This document shows, piece by piece, positions 37,301 to 48,655 of a stretch of 64,000 bases of DNA. This DNA comes from Volvox africanus (Eukaryota > Chlorophyta > Chlorophyceae > Chlamydomonadales > Volvocaceae): contig BSDZ01000019.1 in NCBI GenBank assembly GCA_030268105.1, forward strand, positions 102,001 through 166,000, written 5' to 3'. Numbering within the stretch: the stretch's first letter is position 1; each line of letters opens with the position of its first letter. The position numbers and the translations under genes were made by a program. Below the pieces are notes generated by a model. The model was not told the DNA's origin. It did not search any database and saw nothing but the letters and a program-made list of their open reading frames with translations.

Positions 37301-40300
37301 AGATATTTGCTGTATATTTTGCTTTCGAGACGGTGTGCCGCCAACGCGCGTTGCCAAACTCCCAACTAATATCATCACAATGGTGGTTAGGGGGTTGAAT
37401 GTGTTTCGTACAGATCTCGTCCGTTTGCCTACCTGGCCCCAAACCCGCCCCCCTCCAGGAAGAGATCGCTGCCTGGCAGATGGCGGATATCGAGGACAGA
37501 CCCCGCCAGCTTCCCACCAGCTTCCCATCGCTACGTGCCGTACCGGCCTACACGGACTTCATTAAGGAGCGCTTCGAGCGCTGTTTGGATCTCTACCTGT
37601 GCCCCCGGATACGGAGAAAACGGTACGGAAAAGATAGGCGAATAAGGCGGGAAAAAGGGCGAATAGTAGTAATGCAAGTGAGGGAGTATGTGTGTGTATC
37701 CTGGTGTGTATGGTCATGTTGCCCCCCTCCCATTCCCCTCTCCCTCCCCGGTGGGGCTGCTCAGGTTGGACATCACGCCCGAGGCGCTGGTGCCTAAGCT
37801 GCCTAAACCCCGCGACCTCCAACCGTTTCCAACCACCCTGGCGGTGTCGTACGAAGGGCACGAGGGCCCTGTCACCTCTATCGCCCCTGACCCATGGGAC
37901 GGTCAGTGGCTGCTCAGTGGCGGCCAGGACGGTACCCTGCGGCTATGGGAGGTGAGCTCATGTCCGGCAGGGGTGTGTGTCGTACAACGGCGTGCCGGTT
38001 TGGGTTGCAGGCGGTTTTTCTGGAGTGGCTTTGGTAAAGATTGTGGGCCTTATTCCTTCAGATGGGTAGGGGGATGGAAGTCGAATGAAACGAACCCGCT
38101 TGAGCTCATATTGAAGGAACGAGGACTAACCACCGTCAAGGAATGATGGCTGACGTCGTCCAAAGCAGGAAACGTAGAAGCGAGCTGTGATGTACGCAAG
38201 GTAGTCGCCAAGGCCGCGAATTAAAGCAGTAAAAAGAAGAAGAGAAACCGTAATTATGCTTACTATCGGCCGTACTGCTGGCGGCGAAGTGAAAGACTTG
38301 TTGGCGCCAAGGCGAAGCTGACCTTACCGCTGGCGCTGGCGCATGCGAGTGCTCCTCCCAACCCCCACCTGTACGGCGCTCGACCCCGACCTCCTCATCT
38401 CTTTGCAGCCCTTCGGGCCCCCCCCGGTTGGCCAACCCCAACCCGCCTCCTTTCCCTCCCCTCCCGCTCCCTCCAACCTCTCTCGTATCAACCCTTTGTC
38501 CAGGTCCGTACAGGTCGTTGTTGGCGTACTTGGCGGTTGGGTGCAGGTCCCGTGGCCGCCGTGGCCTGGTGCCCAAACCCCTCCTTGCGGCTCATCAGTG
38601 CGGCGGTGGGGAACTGTGTGGTGCTGATGGCCAGCGGCACGGGGCCGGAGGGGGCGGAGGGGGAGGCGGAGCAGGTGCTGCAGGTGCGTGCGTGCGCCTT
38701 TGTGTTTTTGCGTGTGTATGTGTGTGTATACGTGTACGTTTGTGCGAGGGCAGGAGGGCAAAGGTCCTGGGCCCTAGGCATTTGTTTGGAGTTGAGAAAT
38801 TGTGGTAAAGGGGGTAAGGTGGGGGGGTTGGTTGGGCCACAGCTTCCGGTATTTGGACGAACGGGTGTTTGCTTCTGTGTGTGTGTATGTGTGGAAGGGG
38901 GGAAGAAAGGGAGAGTTGAGGCAGCACAGTCAGGTGGTGGTTGCGATACCTGTCGTACCGTACCTTGCGTCTCGTACCGGAGTTGATTTTAACCGGCTCT
39001 TTTGACCATCTGTCCTCTCCATCTCTTTCCGTTCATGTTGACCATGTTAACCAGGCGGCAACGAGCAGCGGCAGAGAAGACGCAGCTGCCGCCGCCGGGG
39101 GAACCGACGGCGGCGACGCTGCCGCCGACGGCGCCGGCCCTGAGACGGGGCAGCTGGCGGTCTGGCGGCCCCGTCCCGCTGCCGTCGGAGGGGGCCTCGA
39201 GGTCCGTCTTCGCTTTCCGGTCAACTCCCTGTCGTGGCACTCCAGGGGGGACTACTTCGCGAGTGTGGCACCCACCGGGAATACACAGGTGGGGGGGAGG
39301 ACGTGAGCGCAGGTGGGGGTATGTGGGGGCACGTGGGGGTATTCGTGTGCTTGTGACAGTGTGTTACACAAGGCATGTGTTTGTACGTGCAGTTTCATGG
39401 AGTTAGTTGGGGTGCGGGACGAGGGGCTGGGGAAGACACGGGAGTACGTGGGTGTGGATCATTTCAGTTTCGCGTCGGTACGGACTTTCACCTAGTGTCG
39501 TACACGTGCGTTGGTGTTTTGTAAAGTTTTTGACGTACGCTTTCTTATAGCTTGCCCCTTCTGCCCTCGCCCCCTTTCCCCCCTATGGGGGCCGAACCTG
39601 CTTCTGACTTCACATTCGCTTCCCCCTCCCTCACCCCTCCCTCACCCCCCTTTCCCTCACCCCCCTTCCCTTACCCCCTGCCTCTCCTCCATCCCCCCAG
39701 GCGGTGGTGGTTCACCAGCTCAGTCGGAGGGCCTCCCAAAACCCTTTCAAGAAAAACCGCGGGCGGGTGATGCGGGTGGCCTTCCACCCCGCGAAACCCT
39801 TCTTCTTTGTCGCTACCCAAAACCACGTGAGTAAATATGACATGTGTGTACGGAAACTGCCGTATATTTCAGCATACAACTTGATCACACACACTCAGGC
39901 TTCCCTCTCTTTCCCCTCTCCTTCTCCCTCTCCTACTCCTTTTGAGGGGGCTATGTCGGGATCATCGGATGGGCTTGGGGGTGTCTCTTTCTATCCCTCC
40001 CACGCCACGACCGATCCAGCCCGCCACGAGTTTCCTGATCCGGACGCAGCGCTTTTCAAAGCATTCCTTTCCTCGCTGTCCCCCTCCATTTCTTCTGTCG
40101 TACCCTTTGAGACAGGTACGGGTCTATAACCTAGCCAAGCAGGCCTTGGCGAAGAAGCTCCTCGGAGGCGGTGGCTCTATCAGTTGCCTTGCCGTACATC
40201 CCAGTGGTGACCATGTGTTGGTGGGCAGCGATGACAAACGAGTGGCGTGGTACGACATGGATCTGTCCACAAAGCCCTACAAGGCTCTCCGGTACGATCA

Positions 40301-41043
40301 GATTCGCGGATGGGATCGTACCCTCGTTTGATCCATATGCGGGCCTTATGTCGGCTGTAACGGCCCAGTGTCCTACATGGCTAGCGCACTGGCGAAACCT
40401 CCCCCCCTCCCGGGGTTATGGGTTATGGGGGGGTGCTCAACTCATATCTTGTTCGTCTTGTTAACGACCTCAAGTTTATATGAAGTACAACCGTACGGCG
40501 ATTGCCTGGGTTCGGATCTCACGTTCAGGTGTTTTCTTTCCCCTCTGCCCTCAGTTACCACCAGCAAGCCCCTAGATCGGTGTCGTACCACCTTTCCTAT
40601 CCACTTTTCGCCAGCAGCTCCGACGACGGCACCGTACAGGTGCGTGTGTGTATAAGTGTATGTGTGTGTGTATGTGAATACCCCGCTGTCACTGCAACCC
40701 GGATTGCGGTCTTGAAGCTGAGTTGAGGAGGCCGTGGCTGCCCCCCTCCCCCGGGGGGCGTCGGTGTCAATATGACACGGATATTGTCGTACCCCCAAGA
40801 GGTCACGAGGCATCTCCTCCCCCCGCCTTTCCCCGCCCCCACCCCCGCCTTCGTGAGCAGGTGTTCCACGGAATGGTGTACAGCGACCTGATGACCAACC
40901 CCTTGATCGTACCGGTCAAGATTTTGAAGGGTAGTCACTCTGTCGTACGGAGTGAGGGGGTTTTGGACTGCGCCTTCCACCCCAACCAACCCTGGATCTT
41001 CACGGCCGGCGCGGACGCCAAGATCCTGTTGTACTGCAATTAG
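34329..41043 (+). CDS. BOP1: BOP1/Erb1 ribosome biogenesis WD40 protein (816 aa)
   Basis: Thirteen exons rebuild a complete 816-residue protein: 34329-34624, 35050-35398, 35772-35879, 36292-36407, 36518-36764, 37459-37622, 37765-37951, 38504-38683, 39055-39288, 39701-39826, 40116-40291, 40555-40639, 40861-41043. Every junction keeps phase. The first ~160 residues are acidic and Ala-rich. The BOP1 N-terminal domain follows ([76 protein letters not shown]). WD40 repeats start near residue 455 ([21 protein letters not shown]) and run to the C-terminus ([20 protein letters not shown]). BOP1, with PES1 and WDR12, drives 27S pre-rRNA processing and 60S subunit assembly in the nucleolus. Oddity: an Ala/Gly/Asp-rich insertion (about residues 550-585) between WD repeats. 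TGTAA follows at 41183. Confidence 0.97.
36108..36222. repeat. (GGGGGA)n/GGGAAAGGG purine repeat in BOP1 intron 3
   Basis: Imperfect G-rich array of GGGGGA and GGGAAAG units within the intron between exons 35772-35879 and 36292-36407. It is strand-biased, so quadruplex formation in the transcript is possible. Confidence 0.85.
38062..38372 (+). repeat. Dispersed intron element, copy A
   Basis: A stretch of about 310 bases in BOP1 intron 7 (37952-38503). It is present in inverted orientation at 55240-55564 at roughly 90% identity and in diverged form at 25870-26025. Conserved blocks include GAACCCGCTTGAGCTCATAT, GCTTACTATCGGCCGTACTG and GAGTGCTCCTCCCAACCCCC. No coding capacity. It may be a non-autonomous transposon, SINE or introner-like element. 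Confidence 0.85.
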
Positions 41044-44000
41044 TGAAACATTGACGGTTATAATAGAAAACAAGGATGGGATTGGGGCAGATGGGGTTGG
41101 TGATCGGCAGGTGGGAGGTGGGGAAAACGGTGAGCGGGAGAAGGGATGTGTGTTGTGTGTATGTGTGTGTTGTGTGGGGCTATGTAAGTTCGTGTATGGT
41201 TTGTTTTGCCACATTGATGATGGTGGTGGTGGTGGTGGTGATTTCTCCCCAGTCCTTGTTTGATGTTCGGTGAAGGGAAACGCACGAGGGAAGGGTGAAG
41301 ACATGACCATCTGTGTGAGGCTATCCCTGTCTATGTCTCTATGTCTGTCTGTCTGTCTGTCTATGTTTCTTTCCACTTTTCGTACGAGCTTGTCGTACCC
41401 CTATCCCACGGTTTATGGAGCCGGGATGGGTTGGCGCAGGACGAGAGGTTTTATGGGTAACTGAGTCACACCCGGGAGTGCACAAAGTGCACAATGATTG
41501 TAATGATTACGTAATGCGATGCATTCGCCCGTTAGGGGCGAAGGGCACCAGGGGGCCCAGGGGGCCCAGCTATAGGGCTGCACCCCTAGCCCCTGGCCCG
41601 GTGCTGCCAGCTGTTGTGGGCCACTACTGGGGCCGTATGGGGGTGTGGGGGTGGGAGGGAGGGAGGGAGGGAGGGAGGGAGGCAGCGAGGCAGGGAGGGA
41701 TACATAAAGCGAATCGCCCCGAAACCTGAGCTCCACCTGATTTGCCCAATCACTTCGTACAGCGAAAGCCTGTATCAGACCACCGCTGCTGCCAACTAAC
41801 TGCATGCCTGTGTGCATCTCGCTCTACATGCTGCTGGCTGTACTTGTTTGTTCGCATGTTGGTATCCCCGGAGCTGGACCTGAGAGATAGGGCGCCATAT
41901 AGGGCGCTTTTCAGCAATCGCAAGTTCGTTCCGGACTGCCACTGGCTTGCTTGTTCCTAACGAGAACCGTGGTGGTGAGGGTATGATGGGGGGGGCCCAG
42001 TGAGGGTATTATGAGCAGCAGGGGTAGCAGGGCTCTCCAGTCGTGTCCCTGTCCGCCCTCACTGACGGGACTCATCAGCGGTTGAATGCTCCACCTGGGA
42101 AGTGCGAACCCACGGCCCCTCTAGGGGGGGCCATGAGGTGCGGGGTGGCTTGGGAGCCCACCTAAAGGCCAGTAGGTGATCTAATCGGGGCTGGCACATG
42201 GATCGGGGCCGCAGAGAGTAAGAGAATCTGAGAAATCAAACAACCCTGTGATGCACCCTAGCGGTTGGGCCCCAACGATGCGGCACACGTGCCCAATGGT
42301 GTAAGGTTAACCCACGGGGTTCCCCGTTATACACGCCAACCTAAGGGTGGCGTGACCATAATAATGATAATAATTCGCATGTTTGTCATAATTCATCCCT
42401 CCGTACAGGACGCTGTGATCAAGGCGTTGAAAACTTCCAGCAGCTCCCTCATGAAATACCAAGGAAAGGATCAGAAGTTCAATCACTTTGGCATCATCAC
42501 CACATACAATGAGGACGACATCTCTTTTCATGTCGTCATGTGAAAATCACATTCAGTATGGATATGCGGACCACAGACGTTAAGACGCTGTGCGCAAAGA
42601 TGAGGTAGGGTTTCCAGGACCGCGAGTACGTCACTTAACGGTTCGAAGCCGACAAATGCATTAGGATGAAGATGCACGAGAAGAGCATGCATGTGAACGA
42701 TGCATGGGTGTTCATCCACTTACCTTCTCGATAGACATATCCATCAGCCTCATGGGAGGGACATTGGGGTGATGACGTGAACAATATATTCAAAGACTGC
42801 TCTCGCTGTACAGCAAGTAGCCCTCGGTCCTCCGTTCATGCATGCATGTAGTACATACACAAATTCATATATATATACACATGCAGATATTCTTATACAT
42901 GAAGACGCTCACATGCTTTATTATACAGACACGCAGATTTACATTTGGTTACAGTATGTACCTACATTCGCCGTCTGTGTGGCTACACTAACCTTCCCCG
43001 TCCAGTATCGCAGGGCGACCAAGACTGGTCAACAGTTGACCCTACACGTCAACAACTGAACACACAGGTCAACGGTCCTAACGGAGGTGGTTAAGGGCTA
43101 GCCAACGATCTAACTGCAAGAGCTTTAGACGCGTGACGATGGTACTGCTGTCGTGACGTGGCTTTGTGAGGAGACTATACGTTATATGCATGAATGCGAT
43201 AAGCGGGGGCCTTAACACCTCGGGTGAATTGGTCACGACCTCGGTCGCTAGTAGTGGTTATGAAGAAGGGTAAGGATTCTGCATGAGGTGCAGTCGCGAT
43301 GAGGTCGTCAACGCGCGTGTTTGAAAGTCGTACTGAGCACTTCGAGCTGTCAACAGGTATATATGTTTTTTGACAGAGCCCCCGGGCGTTACGATACCAA
43401 GTGCCAGTTGTTGGTTGTCTCTCAAGGCAGCTATGTCTTCACGAGAAACCAACAAAATCGACTGAACCCAAATTTAATTTCTGGGAGGCACCTGACAGGT
43501 GTTGAGAAAGAGAAGGATAAAGAGAGGACGGGGAGACCTGTGATCAGCTGTGTCTGATTTCCAATCACTTTAAGCTGGGCAGTCAAGTCGATCATCGGAA
43601 CAGATCAGCCCCCGACCCTTCCAATCCAACCATCGCCCTCTGCTTAACAGCTGGCAGCGTTACATGCGACAAGGCTAGACATCAGGATGACTGCTCATCT
43701 TCCTTTGCGAGCCATTACCGGCAAATGGGTCTCTGAGCAGAGGTGGAGTAGTGAGGCGCTCACACCCTTTGCACGTACAAGAATAAAATAGCTTCAGTGC
43801 CAACGGTTGTGGCATACAAGACGCTACGTACCGCTACGGTGCCTGTCCCTCCATCCCTCCGTTACTCAGTCATTCATGCGTTGCCCCCACCATCCCCGAA
43901 CAGAACCTGTCGTACTGCGCCGGAAAAGGTGTCATGTTTACACATTCTGATCCAACGTCCGTTAGTTAGTTATTGCTCTTTAGGTTTAGCTCATCCTAGG

Positions 44001-45053
44001 AAAACGCTCAGCTTAACCCCTTGATCATTACACGTGATCTTTACAATCCACAACGCTGTGGACCAAATCCCTCCCGGGCAAAAGGAGGAAGGTTCTTCTT
44101 CGCATTTGCATCAGTACGGCAAATTGCCGCGACATGTTTTTACTTCGCTTTCACACGCAGCAGCACCAGCAGCAAAGCCCCCGCAGGTGGGGGTGTCCAT
44201 TGATTAATGGAGTCATTGATTGATTGGCAGATGGCCGTCATGTCCAATATGTACACTCCCTGAAGCTTGCCCAAGGGCCCACGCTGCTGCTGTCTGCTGG
44301 CCGTTACTGATGAATCTAGTTGAGTACGGCTCTTCCCTCCTCGCCCTCATCCACCAAGCTACGTTATCGCTCACTGGTAGAGGCCTCACATACCACATAT
44401 CACCGCTGTCCACCCGGAATCAGCTCCATCCGTCACCATCACCATCGTGATCTTGACCACTACTACTATTACTACTACCACCACCACCAACATCATGGTA
44501 GAACTGTACATGTACATGACGCATCACATGAATGTGGCAGCTTTTGTCACCCGCAGCCACCATGTGCATTAAATGCATAAGCACCCCGCTGCTACTTGTT
44601 GAGAATAAATAGGCTTTGGCCCCTAAGGCCTAAAGTGCTGGAGGGAGGCCGCCGATGAAGCGAAATACGACACAGGCAGCAAACACCACCATTTGCAACT
44701 CCGGAGCCAATTACGACAGAGGCTGGCGAGTCTGGTTCTTCACACTAATCACTGCCACACACCTGGCAATAAATCCCCTAGCGACGGCTGATGTCATGAG
44801 TGGTGAGGGAGCTGCTGGATTGGACCCAAAGGAGCCGGGCCACTCGCTCCCAGCCTGAGCCATGCAGACGACGGAGTGGCGCCACGCAGTGAAGACGTCC
44901 TCGCATGGCAGGTCACCGGATAGGTCGTATTGCGGCCCTATACCCATCAGATTTGAATCTTCCATGATATCACAAACGCCGAAATGAAGATGGAAATATA
45001 ATCGCTTTAACCATCGGTGGGGGGTCACCACCTACCCCCACCTCCACCTCAGT
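41044..45053. other. Mostly intergenic, with exon-like fragments
   Basis: It contains a (GTCT)n tract near 41345-41362, a (GGGA)n tract at 41655-41683 and an AT-rich stretch near 42840-42960. One exon-like block at 42411-42543 (+) begins after a CAG acceptor and reads DAVIKALKTSSSSLMKYQGK to a stop. Another at 43258-43455 (-) reads LALGIVTPGGSVKKHIYLL. A 67-codon frame starts at 44655 (+). None can be tied into a gene. The 41.9-42.35 kb stretch looks like a non-coding repeat end, but I have no second copy to prove it. Confidence 0.35.
41183..41187 (+). terminator. TGTAA polyadenylation signal for BOP1
   Basis: TGTAA about 140 bases after the BOP1 stop codon, the expected spacing for a volvocine 3' UTR. 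Confidence 0.55.
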
Positions 45054-46187
45054 TCACAGGTGACGGATGCGGATCTTCCGCCAGTACACCACCGGTAGTG
45101 ACACCCCCAGCAGGCCGCACATCGCGAGTTCGAATTTAAACAGCGGCAAGTGGGCCAGTGAGCCCCCTGTCGCGGCTACGGCTGCCGCCACCTCCGCCTG
45201 CAGCGCCTCTTGATGCGCCTCTACAGTCTTTTCCGTGCAACTCCTGATCACCACTCGGATGCCGTCTGCCACGTCATCGCGGTCGTTGTCTATGTGGACA
45301 TCAGGCGGGTACGGGTACGTCAGGACCAGCTGCGCACCATACGGGCCGAACCGGGGGCAGGAACCGGGGGCAGGGAGGGAAGGGGCAGCGCAGTTCAACG
45401 CGTCAGAAATTGCGGCCAAGATTCGAATGAATTAAGATGTCGGCCCTAGTAAGGTTGAACGTTGATGAGCGCAGAGAAGGATGAAGGTGGGGCGGAGAAA
45501 GGGCACAGAAAAGGAATGATGTGCGGATTCTGCACGGCATCTGGGGCCAGGATCGATAGCATGCTGTTAAGAGATGACGGGAAAGGGTAAGATCTGGGGC
45601 TGGCTGTCATGCAACGATAGAAGTGCCGAACTCAATCGTATGCCCTGTCGTGACGACGGGTTCCATGCTGCAAGAATTAATGTAATTTAACTGATCCCTT
45701 TTCGTATGGAACTCAATATGGGGTTCCAAACCGCAAGTCTTTGGTCGTGCCGTCACGAGCAGCGTGCACACCGCCGCCCAATCCTCACCGGGAAGCTCCC
45801 CTCTTGGTCGGTTTCAGTTGTACACTGGAGCAATTCCTTAAATCCCGTATCCACACAATAGCGCTCTATCTCCTCCTTCTCTTGGCACTGGGAGCAGCCA
45901 CCTAGGGAACAAAGGCTGCGATGGTGTGACGAGCCTCCTTAAATGCGGATAAGATTATGAGAACAACACATACCTGACAGCTTGCAATACAAGTGCTTTG
46001 AGCCCGCCATAGGCCTTGTCTCTAGCATCTGCCTTGCTGTGTGATGTTTTAGGACATCAAGGCCGAACCTCAGTGCTTCACAACATGATAACGTCAATAA
46101 TGTTAGCAAAAGAGCAACCACAGAGGTGTTGATGGTCCATCTATGAAATGGGAAGTATAGGCGTCTTCTTGGCACCATTTTAGGCAT
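45054..46187 (-). CDS. JTB: JTB-family type I membrane protein (200 aa)
   Basis: Three exons, 46187-45974, 45901-45789 and 45329-45054, join in phase to give 200 residues. A basic N-terminus and hydrophobic core (TSVVALLLTLLTLSCCEA) make a signal peptide. A Cys-rich luminal domain follows (GCSQCQEKEEIERYCVDTGF, then ELLQC and RSCTEK), matching the spacing of JTB: CxxC, then a Cys just before a TG(Y/F) motif, then further Cys. Near the C-terminus LFKFELAMCGLLGVSLPVVY forms a transmembrane helix preceded by the family's F-K-F-E motif, and the tail is short and basic (WRKIRIRHL). JTB (jumping translocation breakpoint protein) is conserved across eukaryotes with a poorly understood role in membranes, mitochondria and cytokinesis. 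The assignment rests on motif order; the insert of about 25 residues (Ala-rich, before LPLF) is longer than I expect. Confidence 0.8.
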
Positions 46188-47136
46188 TTGAGTTAGTTTT
46201 CAGAAGCCGTCCTGTTCACGCAGTCGCAACTCATTACCACATACAGATATCTTATGTGAACTATAATATAAGAGCTTTGACGTTGCAAAACCGTGGCCGC
46301 TGTACAACGGCCAAAGCAACGGTATACGGACCCGTGCGCTGAAACCCTTGGAAGCTTAGGGTAAAAAATGAGAGCCTTATAAGGTGGGAAGACGAAATAT
46401 TCAAAATGTCCACATCGACGTGAGACTCCGTCCAGCTACAAAAAGACCCCGTACCATAAATTCGCATTTAAGGAAAACTCGAGATTTATACCCACGCCCA
46501 GTTGCTGACCGCCTAACGAGTGACGTTTCTACCTCCACCTATGTAGCCGTGAGTTGCGCTGATGGTGCTTGTCGCCTTCGAGGACAGCAGCTTAAAATTG
46601 TTCCCTATACAGCCATTAATAATGTTTCATGACAATAGTAGGATGTACATGAGGCCGTGGCTGCGTCTGTTTCTGGGCTAAACACTACCACAGCAAAGAG
46701 CGAACCCCTTCACTTCCAAGTTCCACCATCTACCTAAGTTCCGGCCGCACTTGCGTTTGCCGGCGCTGATAGTGCTAATGGCACAAACAGTGCATGATGA
46801 CAGCGCAAACACTTGCCCCACATAGGTCCTTCGTGCCGCATCCATACCTGCCGCCCGCATATCTGCTGCGAGCCGCAGCTAACCCGCAATAGCTTTTACG
46901 TGTAAACGGCCGAATCTCCATCCACATAACCACTTCTTCGTCTCGCATCTATCACGTCAGGTCACATCTCACATGCACCAGCACGTCAGAACCACTTCAT
47001 CGACATATCCGTCGGTATGTTTTTGATATCCCTTTTATACACAATCGGGAGATGCAAACGTGCACGCACACAGTATTTAGGGTGTATCTACTCCACGAAA
47101 AGCAGCTGGTGCGATTGCGGCCACCGCATGCCGCAC
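46188..47136. other. No gene supported
   Basis: About 950 bases between the JTB start and the unidentified gene to its right. Probably promoter of JTB and remaining introns or exons of the next gene; short frames here show no splice support. Confidence 0.35.
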
Positions 47137-47911
47137 CTTCAGAAAGACGGAAGCGGTCTGGTGCTTTGGGCGGACGGCGGATACGACGTAAAACCTGGAA
47201 ACCACCCGGTTTGCGGACAGCGCCCGGAGATACGAGTGTCACATAACTTGCCCATCGCAAAGGGACACAGGCGTCCTGGCAGACGTCAATCTGCTTTCTC
47301 GTATCAGGCAGCACACGAGATACGTAGGCTCCCGGAAATCGCCACTCAGTGGCCAGCAGCACCCTAACCCCAACTACCACCAGGTCCGTTGCCATCCTGA
47401 AGACTTACTCCCCCCAAGCCTTTGATGTTTTCCCACATCAAAGGGAATGGCGCCACCGGGGAGCCGTTCAGCGCGTCGGGCATCAGAGGTCGGCACCCAG
47501 CTGCGACTCCCGGACGCCTTCGGGACGTCTTACGGCCTAACGGCGGACAGATGGCGATGTACCCCCGTTCGAGTATCCCCTCGCCGACCTTTTCTTTCTA
47601 CAGCGTGCCCACTAGATCCGGATCCGTTTCTCTGGATAGGATTTGGATTTGCAGCCAAGCAAGCCTCTCTTCCTCAAAACCAGCTTCCAGCCGGATAGGC
47701 CACCCTGGAGTGGCGCCATCCTGGAGGCGGTGCCGCCATGTATTTCCGGGAAGCGGAGGAGTGGCACCACACGGCCCCTACCTGAGTCAGCGAGTCCCAC
47801 ACCATCTAGCTGTACGGTATCACCACTCCTAACTGCTATGCCCGCTATTTTAGTCATATGGTAGTTTTTTCCGTTCTCAAGCTCCGTTGAACCTATGAGA
47901 TACAATTTCAT
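47137..47911 (-). CDS. Unidentified gene, N-terminal exons (partial)
   Basis: Three exons with consistent phase: 47911-47782 (ATG; MKLYLIGSTELENGKNYHM), 47500-47409 and 47290 to about 47137. Donors are GTAGGG, GTAAGT and GTGCGG; acceptors are CGCAG and AGCAG. The first exon contains KIAGIAVRSGDTVQLDG and the second PFPLMWENIKGLGG. The order of a short strand, a VxxGDxVxL motif and a later aromatic strand recalls a BAH chromatin-reading domain, but this is weak. The third exon (VCQDACVPLRWASYVTLVSP, then PGGFQVLRRIRRPPKAP) may continue it. More exons should lie to the left. The start codon sits close to a 17-bp minisatellite. Confidence 0.5.
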
Positions 47912-47983
47912 CGGCTCGCATCATGTTGGTAATGTTGGTCCATGTTGGAACCACCCATCGGAACGCTGTCATAAAAGTGACAG

Positions 47984-48133
47984 CTTTTCCCCTCCGGACC
48001 CTTTTCCCCTCCGGACCCTTTTCCCCTCCGGACCCTTTTCCCCTCCGGACCCTTTTCCCCTCCGGACCCTTTTCCCCTCCGGACCCTTTTCCCCTCCGGA
48101 CCCTTTTCCCCTCCGGACCCTTTTCCCCTCCGG
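47984..48133. repeat. 17-bp minisatellite (CCTCCGGACCCTTTTCC)n
   Basis: Almost nine perfect tandem copies of a 17-bp unit immediately upstream of the minus-strand start codon at 47911. As 17 is not a multiple of 3, all frames stay open, giving spurious ORFs on both strands. Homogeneity suggests recent expansion. Confidence 0.95.
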
Positions 48134-48655
48134 CGACCCACCCCATGCAATACGCACGCACGGCAGACGTTGCCTGAGCACGAGCACCTATCAGTAGGTA
48201 TGGAGCCAGTTCCATTTCCGGAATCATCACCCTATGGGGTCCAGCCGCGAGCCCCGCCCCGATCTGCCAACCGCCAAGCGAGTCAAACCCCGATCCCCTC
48301 CGCCCCATATGCGCCAAGCCCGTGTTGGATGATGTCATGCCCGCGCGACTGCCGCTGAATTTCCCCTTTTACGTCCCGAACCCAAAAGCGAGCCCCCACT
48401 GTTGCACCTATCTTTGTTTGCAATATCAGTGGATCCTCACATACACCTACATGCAGCAAATCATCGACCGGACGATGGCCATCACGGGGTGACAGCAGCA
48501 CTACTCCTACCCGCATGCATGCAGATTGATACCTTCGCTCGCCAGGCGCCAGGCGGGGTAATGCACTATCGCCTCCCGCCCATCCCGCACCGCGCCACCA
48601 GAGATCAGTCTTTCCATCGGAGGCACAACGAGCCGCGCGACAGGCGTGACGTCCC

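Noticed and set aside
42630..42660. GGTTCGAAGCC, like a tRNA T-loop
   Set aside because: No acceptor stem, D-arm or anticodon arm can be paired around it.
47984..48133. CRISPR-like array
   Set aside because: Head-to-tail 17-bp units without spacers, in a eukaryotic genome; a minisatellite.
47877..48338. Minus-strand Gly/Lys/Arg-rich repeat ORF and its plus-strand counterparts
   Set aside because: Translation of the 17-bp minisatellite; no start or splice context independent of it.
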